Shown: one piece after another, positions 1 through 6,827 of the stretch
Layout: each line of letters opens with the position of its first letter
Position numbering within the stretch: the first letter of the stretch is position 1
Source of the DNA: CAZOWW01 sp964583765
GTDB taxonomy: Bacteria > Actinomycetota > Actinomycetes > Actinomycetales > Kineosporiaceae
Direction of reading: 5' to 3'
DNA length: 23,425 nucleotides
Assembly: GCA_964583765.1 (NCBI GenBank)
Contig: CAZOWW010000096.1
Coordinates: 1-23,425, forward strand
The notes under the pieces: model-generated
Told to the model about the DNA's origin: nothing
The model's input: only the letters and a program-made list of their open reading frames with translations
Databases searched by the model: none
Program-made: the position numbers and the translations under genes

Positions 1-1410
1 GGGGAGGAAAGGGGACCGGCCAAGGGGAACACGGCCAGCAAAACGCCTCCCGGACGCAGTGCCGGATCAGGGGCGTCCAGTGAGCTGGAGCGTGTGCGGG
101 AAGTAGCGGTACGGGACAAGGATGTGCGGTTCACCGCGTTGCTGCACCACGTCGACCTGGCCAGGCTCCGGAAGGCGTATGCGGCGATCCGCCGTGAGGC
201 GGCGCCGGGCGTGGACGGGGTGACGTGGACCGAGTACGGGCAGAACCTGGAGGCCAATCTTCAGGACCTGCACGCTCGGGTGCGGCAGGGCAGGTACCGG
301 GCGAAGCCGAGCAGGCGGGTTTACATCCCGAAGGCGGACGGGCGGCAGCGGCCGCTCGGCATCGCGTCGCTGGAGGACAAGATCGTCCAGCGGGCCGTCG
401 TCGAGGTGCTGAACGCGGTCTATGAGGTGGACTTCCGGGGCTTCAGCTACGGGTTCCGGCCGGGGCGTAAGCCCCACGACGCGCTGGATGCGCTGACGGT
501 TGGGATCACGTCCAAGCGGGTGAACTGGGTGCTGGACGCGGACATCCGTGACTTCTTCGGCCAACTTGATCATGATTGGCTGCGGAAGTTCCTCCGGCAC
601 CGGATAGCGGACGAACGGGTCCTGCGGTTGATCGACAAGTGGTTGACCGTGGGGGTCATCGAGGACGGGCAGTGGACGGAGAGCGAGCAGGGTTCGCCAC
701 AGGGGGCAAGCCTGTCCCCGCTGCTGGCGAACGTCTACCTGCACTACGTCCTGGACTGGTGGGTGGCGTGGTGGCGTGACCATCACGCCGACGGTGATGT
801 GATCATCGTCCGGTGGGCCGACGACTTCGTCGTCGGGTTCGAGGACGAGCAGGACGCGCGGCGGTTCCTCGAGGAGCTTCGTGAACGGTTGGCGAAGTTC
901 GGGTTGGAATTGCACCCGGACAAGACCCGGCTGATCGAGTTCGGGCGGCATGCCGTCTGGAAGCGACGCAGGCGGGGTGTGGGCAAACCGGAGACGTTCG
1001 ACTTCCTGGGCTTCACGCACATCTGCGCGACGAACAGGACGGGACGGTTCTGGATCAGGCGCATCACGATCGCCAAGCGGATGCGGGCGAAGCTGGCCGA
1101 GATCAAGGTCGAGCTCCGGCGACGTTGGCATCTACCCATCCCGGAGCAGGGGCAGTGGCTGGCCAGTGTGTTGCGAGGCCACTACGCCTACTACGCCGTG
1201 CCCGGCAACTCCGACGCAATCAACGGATTCCGGTTCCAGGTAATCGGACTCTGGCGCAAGCGGCTCCGCCGCCGCAGCCAACGAGCCCACTTGACGTGGA
1301 TACGGATGAAACTGATCGCGAATCGATGCCTACCCAGACCCCGCGTGATGCACCCCTACCCGGATGCGCGTTTCGCCGCCATCACCCAAGGCAGGAGCCC
1401 AGTGCGGTAA
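1..1410 (+). CDS. ltrA: Group II intron reverse transcriptase/maturase (5' partial)
   Basis: The protein binds its own intron RNA, aids splicing and copies the intron into DNA during retrohoming. Visible blocks, in order: YIPKADGRQRPLGI (RT2), LDADIRDFFGQLDHDWL (RT3), GSPQGASLSPLLANVYL (RT4), RWADDFVVGF (catalytic block with WADD in place of the common YADD), GLELHPDKTRLIEFG (RT6), FDFLGFTH (RT7) and the maturase X region with GHYAYYAVPGN. No HNH endonuclease domain follows. The frame is open to base 1, and the upstream residues (AKGNTAS..., then SSELERVREVA) resemble the N-terminus of this family, so the true start is probably outside the window. A GTG at 94 is only an internal fallback. The stop at 1408-1410 lies inside intron domain V. 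Confidence 0.88.
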   Translation, partial: GEERGPAKGNTASKTPPGRSAGSGASSELERVREVAVRDKDVRFTALLHHVDLARLRKAYAAIRREAAPGVDGVTWTEYGQNLEANLQDLHARVRQGRYRAKPSRRVYIPKADGRQRPLGIASLEDKIVQRAVVEVLNAVYEVDFRGFSYGFRPGRKPHDALDALTVGITSKRVNWVLDADIRDFFGQLDHDWLRKFLRHRIADERVLRLIDKWLTVGVIEDGQWTESEQGSPQGASLSPLLANVYLHYVLDWWVAWWRDHHADGDVIIVRWADDFVVGFEDEQDARRFLEELRERLAKFGLELHPDKTRLIEFGRHAVWKRRRRGVGKPETFDFLGFTHICATNRTGRFWIRRITIAKRMRAKLAEIKVELRRRWHLPIPEQGQWLASVLRGHYAYYAVPGNSDAINGFRFQVIGLWRKRLRRRSQRAHLTWIRMKLIANRCLPRPRVMHPYPDARFAAITQGRSPVR

Positions 1411-1467
1411 TCCCGCATGCTGGGATCTGTGCGGGGGGCCGCCCGTAAGGGCGGTCCCTACCGCGAC
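1395..1467 (+). ncRNA. Group II intron domains V and VI
   Basis: Domain V (1395-1427, 33 nt): GAGCCCAG pairs with CTGGGATC with one mismatch; AGC at 1396-1398 is the catalytic triad; TGCGG/CCGCA forms the distal stem; TG (1418-1419) is the two-base bulge. Domain VI (1431-1467): a ten-pair stem GGGGCCGCCC/GGGCGGTCCC closed by a GTAA loop, then GCGG/CCGC with TA bulged on the 3' side, so A1460 is the branch-point candidate. Spacing and bulge positions match the bacterial group II consensus. Confidence 0.82.
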
Positions 1468-1655
1468 TCCGACGGCGATCGTGCCGCTCCTGCGGTCGAG
1501 GGTCCACGAGCAGTGGTACCTCGACGGCTCCCCGGAGCCGGTGACGGTGATGACGCCCGGCCGACCGGCAGTGCGGTGGAACGAGGTGGCCTCTCGATCC
1601 GGGTGGGGAGGATCCGGTGTCGGCGCGGCACAATGGAGATCGGATCGGGACGCAA

Positions 1656-3008
1656 CTAGTTCGAAAATTGCGGTGACCAGGCGCGCGACAGCGTCCCGGC
1701 GCAGCGCAGCGGAGCCGGGATGGGGTTGTGCCCGGGTCGGGCGACAGGGTGCAGGGTGACGCTGTAGCCGAGGGCGTGCAGGCGGTTGACGTGGTTTCGG
1801 ATGGCGCGTTGGGTGCCGCCGCGGGTGTCATAGTGATCGGGGCCGAGGTCGACGAAGTTGGCCGTGGGGTCGGAGAGCAGGTGCCAGACGATGGTCAAGA
1901 TGGAGCGGCCCACGGCGACGATGGCCCTCTTCTTGCCTCGTCGGCGGGCGATGCGTCGGTAGCGTTCGCCCAGGAAGGTGTCGGTCTTGCCGGCGGCAAC
2001 GGCGGCTTCACCAAGGACACGGGCCAGGTACCGGTTGCCGTGTCCGGTGGCGTTCTTGCCCGTTCTCTTTCCTGCGGACTCAGCGATGATCGGTGAGAAC
2101 TTCGCCCACGACGCCAGGTGTGCGGCGGTAGGGAACCGGGTCATGTCCGCGCCTACCTCGGAGATGATCACTTTGGCGGTGGCGCGGCCAACGCCGGGGA
2201 TGGCGTCCAGACGCTCGACCGCGTCAGCGAAAGGGGCGATGGCGCCGTCGATCCGGGCCTCGACCTGAGCGATGTCAGCATCGAGGGCGTCGATCCGGGC
2301 CAGCATCGTGGCCAGCAGGAACGCATGGTGGTCGCTGAACCGGCACCCGTAGAACGCCTCTTCCAAATCGGCGATCTTGGAGCGCATCCTTCTACGGGCC
2401 ATCTGCGCCAGGACCTTCGGATCACGTTCTCCGGCGATCAGTGCGGCCATCATCTCCCGACCGGAGACACCGAAGATGTCTGTGGCCACGACCGATAGTT
2501 TGACCTGGGCATCTTCCAGTAGTTTGTCCACCCGCTGCTTCTCCGCGGTTCGTACCGCGATCAGGTCGGCCCGGTAGCGCGTGTAGTCGCGCAGCACTCT
2601 GATCGGTGGGGGTGGCACGAAGCTGGCCCGGACCATGCCGCGTTCGGCGACCTTGCACAACCACACCGCGTCGATCTTGTCGGTCTTCGGTCGCCCGGGC
2701 AGGTGCTTGACGTCCCGGGCGTTGACCAACCACGGCTCGAACCCGCCGGCTTCCAGCAGGTAGAACGGCGCCTTCCAGTAATCCCCGGTCGCCTCCATGA
2801 TCACCCGGGTTACGCCCAGCTGCCGCAACCGGTCACACATGCTCAGCAACGACCGGGTCATCGTCGTGTGGGTGGTGACCTCCTGCAGCCGCTTACCCGA
2901 GGGCCTCAGGGCGGGCACCCGCACGCAGCACACCACCTCGGCCTTGCCGATATCCAGCGCCGCGATCCGTTCAACGATCTGCTCGTCGTCCTGCGTCGGC
3001 TCCAACAC
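1656..3008 (-). CDS. IS110-family transposase (DEDD/serine recombinase type)
   Basis: 450 aa. It moves its element through an RNA-guided recombination using a RuvC-like DEDD domain and a C-terminal Tnp domain with a nucleophilic serine. Visible residues: D19 (AALDIGK), E72 (VIMEATGDYW), D110 and D113 (RPKTDKIDAVWL); helix-hairpin-helix AIPGVGRATAK near 269-279; SWAKFSPIIAESAGKRTGK with S311 as the catalytic serine candidate. Start chosen as GTG at 3008 because AGGAGG lies nine bases upstream. A longer open frame runs to 3167, but its extra residues have no family resemblance. All catalytic residues are present, so the enzyme looks intact. The C-terminal tail after about residue 400 is longer than in many relatives. 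Confidence 0.9.
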   Translation of the reverse strand: MLEPTQDDEQIVERIAALDIGKAEVVCCVRVPALRPSGKRLQEVTTHTTMTRSLLSMCDRLRQLGVTRVIMEATGDYWKAPFYLLEAGGFEPWLVNARDVKHLPGRPKTDKIDAVWLCKVAERGMVRASFVPPPPIRVLRDYTRYRADLIAVRTAEKQRVDKLLEDAQVKLSVVATDIFGVSGREMMAALIAGERDPKVLAQMARRRMRSKIADLEEAFYGCRFSDHHAFLLATMLARIDALDADIAQVEARIDGAIAPFADAVERLDAIPGVGRATAKVIISEVGADMTRFPTAAHLASWAKFSPIIAESAGKRTGKNATGHGNRYLARVLGEAAVAAGKTDTFLGERYRRIARRRGKKRAIVAVGRSILTIVWHLLSDPTANFVDLGPDHYDTRGGTQRAIRNHVNRLHALGYSVTLHPVARPGHNPIPAPLRCAGTLSRAWSPQFSN

Positions 3009-3250
3009 TCCCGTTCGCCTCCTGGACCTCGACCACACCGGCTCGGACACTCGCCCGTGGGAGCTACAGGGGGAATGCGAATCTAGATCGCGTGCTCGAA
3101 GCGACAGGGAAGGGCCCAACAGCGCAGCTCCCAGCGCCCGACTGACGCACGGTCTCCAACGGACCAAGAAGCGACGACGTCAACGGGCGAGCGGACCCCC
3201 ATTTTCAGCCCGGGACGGGCCACCCACCAGGGTGACCAGGGACTGACGCG
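3009..3250 (-). ncRNA. IS110 leader, candidate bridge/seek RNA
   Basis: About 240 bases precede the transposase start without a convincing gene. IS110-group elements carry a structured guide RNA in this position. Directly visible on the minus strand are a GCCCG/CGGGC hairpin (3208-3220) and a long-range perfect pairing of AGCTCCCA (3126-3133) with TGGGAGCT (3058-3065), enclosing about 60 bases that could hold a guide loop. RNA ends, core dinucleotide and guide segments are not determined. Confidence 0.4.
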
Positions 3251-3275
3251 TACCGACGACGCCGGGAGGTTCACG

Positions 3276-3443
3276 ATGAGCGAGACCGCGGGCCCGCACG
3301 AGTCGCCCAAAGACCGGTTCCGGCATCTCCCCGAGCTGATCCGGCCTTCCGAGATGGTCGAGGAGCAGCAGGTCTCTCCGCCGGCGGCGTTCGACGGCGA
3401 CCGGAACGTCGCGCAGGACGAGGCCCTTCGAGCCGGCGGCTGA
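3276..3443 (+). CDS. Small acidic hypothetical protein, 55 aa
   Basis: ATG at 3276 follows a clear GGGAGG five to seven bases upstream. The product begins MSETAGPHESPKDRFRHLPE and ends ALRAGG. Its layout (D-R-[FY]-R-x-L-P near the start, a central MVEEQQVSPPAAFD stretch, an acidic segment and a short LRAGG tail) looks like small actinobacterial proteins of unknown function, from memory and without a search. It has no membrane segment or cysteine. It stands alone, next to the IS110 leader, and the IS insertion may have replaced its original upstream DNA. Codon third positions are strongly G/C, as in a real gene of this genome. Confidence 0.55.
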   Translation: MSETAGPHESPKDRFRHLPELIRPSEMVEEQQVSPPAAFDGDRNVAQDEALRAGG

Positions 3444-3670
3444 CGCCATCTCTCCGCGGACGCGGCGATCCCGGTCACCCGGTACCGCTACCGCGCCAGC
3501 AGGATTCCCAACCCCTGGACTCAACAAACCACATGACGGCAGGAACCGTGGAGCGCCCGTTGCGTGGAGACACGCACGGCGGGTGCGGCGAGAGGCTCGG
3601 GGAGACGGACCGAGAGCAATCCCGGCACCGCGCCCCGGGCCTACTCAGCGTGCGGGGGGCGGGGTGGCCT

Positions 3671-3689
3671 CCACGGCTTCGGGCCGTGG
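3671..3689 (+). terminator. TTCG-loop hairpin
   Basis: CCACGGC and GCCGTGG pair around a TTCGG loop, a stable UUCG-type hairpin. It lies about 230 bases downstream of the 55-aa gene and has no T-tract, so a role as terminator is only possible. Confidence 0.3.
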
Positions 3690-3706
3690 CATGGACATGA
3701 TCACGC

Positions 3707-3945
3707 ATGAGGTCGCAGACTGTGACTGGGATGTCCTCGAAGCGAGCCGGTGGCCCACCGGTGGTAGCGGGTGCCGAGCCTGGGGAGGTGGTGCTTCCCG
3801 AGGGGGTGGCCGAGTCGATCCTGGCGGCCGCTCGCGAGCGGGGCTGGCCGTGTGGCTGGGGGCGCGGCACGCGCGAGGCCGGGTCACCGTGGGTGCCGGG
3901 ACTCACCGGGCTAGTGCCCCGCGCTCCAACTGGATTGACGGTTGA
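3707..3945 (+). pseudogene. Probable IS256-type transposase N-terminal remnant
   Basis: Two overlapping frames carry pieces that together resemble the start of actinobacterial IS256 (mutator) transposases: GGPPVVAGAEPGEVVLPEGV then, after a frame change near 3820, RSRAGLAVWLGARHARGRVT. The family start reads as a proline-rich lead, an E-x-x-L-P-x-x-V helix, an A-R-x-G-L-L-x-L-A-V-G segment and an R-H-G-x-x-x-G-x-V-T segment. The DDE catalytic part is absent. This rests on remembered family patterns, not a search; an unrelated spurious frame is the alternative. The rest of 3444-4478 shows no supported gene. Confidence 0.35.
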
Positions 3946-4189
3946 GGCCATGGATGGGAAGTCCGGGAAGAGTGGGGGAGGTCCAGCGCAGCGGGTCAGT
4001 GACCTGGGTCATCGGCCGGAGTTGTCAGCGTGGTGCGGCTATTTGGATCGAGATCACCGAACTGGTGAGCGATGATCACCCCATCTCTCCCGCGGTTTGT
4101 CTTGGTCTCCCGAGCTGCCGTTACTGAAGTCACGGCACAGCGAGGACCACCGCGACGGCCTGACGAGCAAGCCGACAGCACAAGCCCCC

Positions 4190-4207
4190 GGCCCCGCCGG
4201 CGGGGCC
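4190..4207. terminator. 18-bp perfect palindrome, terminator-like
   Basis: GGCCCCGCC is followed directly by its complement GGCGGGGCC, preceded by AAGCCCC and followed by CTCTCGTGTCTT. It sits in a gene-poor stretch downstream of the IS256-like remnant. A second, weaker hairpin with CCCGC/GCGGG arms is at 4364-4381. Neither has a strong T-run. Confidence 0.4.
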
Positions 4208-4478
4208 TCTCGTGTCTTGACCGATGCGCGTGCCTGTTCGGCCGGGGTGGCGTGGACAGTCAGTTCGAGGGCTTCCAGCGATGTTGATCTAGGCAATCTC
4301 CATCTACCGGAAGCCTTGATCCATACCTTCCCGACACGCCGCGGGTGTCGCGGTCTCAACCATCCCGCACGAAAGCGCGGGCTCAGCTACCCCTGATCGA
4401 GTTCGCCAGCAGGCTCTCAGGCACACAACCCCCTGTGGATCTCCCGCGGTCGGCCGCTGAAGGGCTGCGTGGGACCGG

Positions 4479-6035
4479 TCAGTAGGTGAACCGGGCGACG
4501 AGGGAGCGTAGTTCCTCGCTCATGGCGGCGAGCGCGCTGATGGATTGACCGGTGCCGGCGACGTCGAGGCTCGTGGATGCGCTGGAATCGGCGAGTGCGG
4601 TGATGGCGGCGGCGATCGAGGTGGTGGCGGTCGCGGCCTTGGTGATCCCGTGGGACATCTCGCTGGTGGTCGCGGTCTGTTCCTCGACGGCGGAGGCGAT
4701 GGTCGTCTGGTAGTTGTTGATCTCTTCGATGACCTGGTGGATGTGGCCGATGGTCAGCACTGCGGCCTTGGTGTCCTCCTGGATCAGGGCGATCCGTCGG
4801 GAGATGTCCTCGGTCGCGCGGCCGGTCTCCTGGGCGAGTTCCTTGACTTCGGTGGCGACCACGGCGAAGCCCCGGCCTGCTTCTCCGGCGCGTGCGGATT
4901 CGATGGTGGCGTTGAGCGCGAGGAGGTTCGTCTGCTCCGCGATCGAGGTGATCAGCTTGACCACATTGCCGATCTCGGTGCTGGACTCGCCGAGCTTGCT
5001 GATCGTCGCGTCGGCCTGTTCCGAGGCGGTGACCGCCGCGCGGGCCACCTCGGCGGCGGCGCTGGCGTTGGTCGCGATCTCCCGGATGGATGCCCCCATC
5101 TCCTCGGCCGCCCCCGCGACGCTCTGGACGTTCGCACTGGCCTCGTCCGCGGCCTGGGCGACGGTGCCGACCTGCGCGCTGGTCGTGGCGGCTCCCTCGG
5201 AGATCTGGGAGCCGGCGGTGGCCAGGGCGCTCCCGGCGGCCGAGAGCTGATCCGCCTTGGCCGCGATGTCGGTCAGGACCGCCCGGGTGTTGCGCAGGGT
5301 CGTGTTGACCGCGATCGCGAGTTGCCCGAACTCGTCCGTGGAATGGATCCGCACCTCGTGCGTCAGGTCGCCCTCGGCCGCGGCCCGCAGACCCACCAGG
5401 CTCTCTCGCAGCGGGGGGATGCTCGTGCGGGCAAGCAGGACGGACACGGCGAGGGTCAGCGCCACACCGACGGTCAGGAGCACCCCGAGGAGGGTGTCGG
5501 TGCCGGTGACCGTGTTGGCGAAACTACGGCCGTGCTGGACCTGGGTCTTGGCGGCCGCGATCCCCTCGGCGAGCCCCTGCTCGTAGGTCTTGCGCAGGTC
5601 CCGATTCGCCCCCATCGCCTTGGCCACCGCACCCGCGCGGTCGGTGGGGTACATCGCGAACTCCGCCGTGAGCGCATCGACCCAGGCATGGATCTCCTGG
5701 GAGATCGTGTCCACGGCCTGGGCGTCGGCTCCGGCAGCCTTGGCGGCGGCCAGCGCCGCATCGATGGTGGCGACCCGGCCGAGCGCCTCGGTGCTGAAAC
5801 TCTTTTGGCCCTCCAGCAGGAAGCCGCGCTCGTCGTTGGCCATGGACTTGGCCGCCAGGGCGGCGTCCTGGAGTCCGGAGATGCTCACGAGTCCGCGTCG
5901 CACCTCGGCGTCGCGCGTGGCCTGCAGACTGTGTACACGGTCGATGGCCACCAGGACGGCGCCGGCGAAGAGCATGAGCAGCAGGCCGAGTCCGATGCCG
6001 AGCCGCAGTGCGAAGGAGCGACGAAGCCGGCCCAT
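4479..6035 (-). CDS. Methyl-accepting chemotaxis protein
   Basis: 518 aa, membrane receptor that senses a ligand outside and controls CheA/CheW inside. Order: TM1 about 9-31; an extracytoplasmic helical sensor about 35-180 (four-helix-bundle or CHASE3-like, with NDERGFLLEG near 67-76); TM2 about 181-203; HAMP about 203-257; then a long methyl-accepting signalling domain. The conserved hairpin tip AEQTNLLALNATIESARAG lies near 366-384, followed by GRGFAVVATEVKELAQE. The protein ends at 518 without a CheR-tethering pentapeptide. ATG at 6035 is preceded by GGAGG four bases upstream. It is a lone receptor gene; no che or flagellar genes are in the window. The ligand cannot be inferred. Confidence 0.93.
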   Translation of the reverse strand: MGRLRRSFALRLGIGLGLLLMLFAGAVLVAIDRVHSLQATRDAEVRRGLVSISGLQDAALAAKSMANDERGFLLEGQKSFSTEALGRVATIDAALAAAKAAGADAQAVDTISQEIHAWVDALTAEFAMYPTDRAGAVAKAMGANRDLRKTYEQGLAEGIAAAKTQVQHGRSFANTVTGTDTLLGVLLTVGVALTLAVSVLLARTSIPPLRESLVGLRAAAEGDLTHEVRIHSTDEFGQLAIAVNTTLRNTRAVLTDIAAKADQLSAAGSALATAGSQISEGAATTSAQVGTVAQAADEASANVQSVAGAAEEMGASIREIATNASAAAEVARAAVTASEQADATISKLGESSTEIGNVVKLITSIAEQTNLLALNATIESARAGEAGRGFAVVATEVKELAQETGRATEDISRRIALIQEDTKAAVLTIGHIHQVIEEINNYQTTIASAVEEQTATTSEMSHGITKAATATTSIAAAITALADSSASTSLDVAGTGQSISALAAMSEELRSLVARFTY

Positions 6036-6577
6036 GGGACCTCCGAGAGTCAGACCCCGTCCCAGCAGACGAGGGTGGCCTTCGTGCCCCCGGTCGACGG
6101 CCGTTCATCGGACCATCCGATCGGGAGCCCTCCTTGGGACATCGGAGTCCACGACTGGCCCCTTGACGTTTCATGTATATCTTGGCGCGGTGGAGGCTGT
6201 GGCGATCGCGAACCACTGGCCAACCCACCATGGCCTTGGGGGCGGGTGGCGGACCAGCGGGCCGTCCCGCAACCCCGCGCCGTCACTGCCAGGCTGAGTC
6301 GGGAGGACGGCGACCACGCGCGCGTGGTCGAGTTGGCGGCCCACCCGATCGCCCTGGAGATTCAAAGGTGTAATGCCTACATAGATCCGAGGATCGCCTG
6401 AGAGGTGGGGCGCTGCGCACCAACCGTCAGAAGACCTCGATCGCGGGACACTAGGTACCATGCCCGGTGTCCTGGCCCGGGTTGTGCCACGGTTGTTCTC
6501 GTTGATGGTCCCCACGACGGGGTTGAGGTGCGCTGATGGACGTTGTGACAGTGCTCGGTCAATCTGAACCGGCCACT
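6036..6577. other. Intergenic region upstream of the chemotaxis gene
   Basis: About 540 bases without a supported gene. An inverted repeat TCGGACCATCCGA (6108-6120) lies about 75 bases upstream of the receptor start and could be a regulatory site. TTGACG and TATATC occur near 6164-6181 but are too close together for a standard promoter. I see nothing else convincing. Confidence 0.4.
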
Positions 6578-6679
6578 TCACTGGTCACCGCGGCGGAAGT
6601 CGCACCTCCGGCCTCGATCTTTGTCCAGGCAGTAGATGACCGCGGTCTTCCACAGGTCACTGGTCTCGGTGATCCGCAT
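6578..6679 (-). pseudogene. GH13 alpha-amylase/trehalose-synthase-like N-terminal remnant
   Basis: A 33-codon frame begins MRITETSDLWKTAVIYCLDK and stops soon after. Actinobacterial GH13 enzymes of the trehalose-synthase/alpha-amylase group commonly begin M-R-I-T-[DE]-T-S-D-L-W-W-K-N-A-V-[VI]-Y-C-L-D, so the first 19 residues match that start with one residue missing at the W-W-K-N site. The rest of the catalytic domain is absent: after KD the sequence diverges and ends at a TGA. It looks like the relic of a deleted gene. The match is from memory of the family and should be searched. Confidence 0.45.
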
Positions 6680-6774
6680 GGGTCCCGGATACCCACAACC
6701 GCCGCACCCGTGCCGGCTGACGATCGAACGTGGGCTCGTGCCGGTTCCCGGTGGGCCCCCTCGACGTCACGGTG

Positions 6775-6820
6775 TCCCGGAGGCTCGGCCGGACCGCATG
6801 GACCGGCCGGGCCTCCGGGA
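6775..6820 (-). terminator. Terminator hairpin after the GH44 gene
   Basis: On the minus strand CCCGGAGGC and GCCTCCGGG form nine pairs; after one mismatch CGGCCGG and CCGGCCG add seven more, with a ten-base loop. It starts eight bases after the GH44 stop codon. No T-tract follows, which is common for actinobacterial terminators. Confidence 0.7.
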
Positions 6821-6827
6821 TGGTCAC

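Larger units (their letters stand above)
1..1467 (+). mobile_element. Group II intron, 3' portion (5' end outside window)
   Basis: The segment holds an intron-encoded reverse transcriptase followed at once by RNA that folds as domains V and VI. The most probable intron 3' end is C1467: the last two bases are AC (the usual AY), and a bulged adenosine at 1460 lies seven bases before the end, as the branch point should. The 5' intron boundary, domains I-III and the 5' exon are outside the window. The 3' exon begins near 1468; I do not recognise its product (1468-1655 has an open frame containing VHEQWYLDGSPEPVTV, function unknown). Confidence 0.8.
1640..3250 (-). mobile_element. IS110-family insertion sequence (boundaries approximate)
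   Basis: The element is defined by its transposase at 1656-3008 and the long noncoding leader beyond it. IS110 elements lack terminal inverted repeats and often make no target duplication, so the ends cannot be read from one copy. Its left flank must end before the Shine-Dalgarno of the small gene at 3276. The ten-base string CCTGGTCACC occurs on the minus strand both near the transposase C-terminus (1673-1682) and in the leader (3231-3240); whether it marks ends is unknown. Confidence 0.4.

Noticed and set aside
4545..6401. 618-codon plus-strand open frame
   Set aside because: It lies antisense to the chemotaxis receptor; its Gly/Asp/Arg-rich product has no domain, while the minus strand gives a complete receptor.
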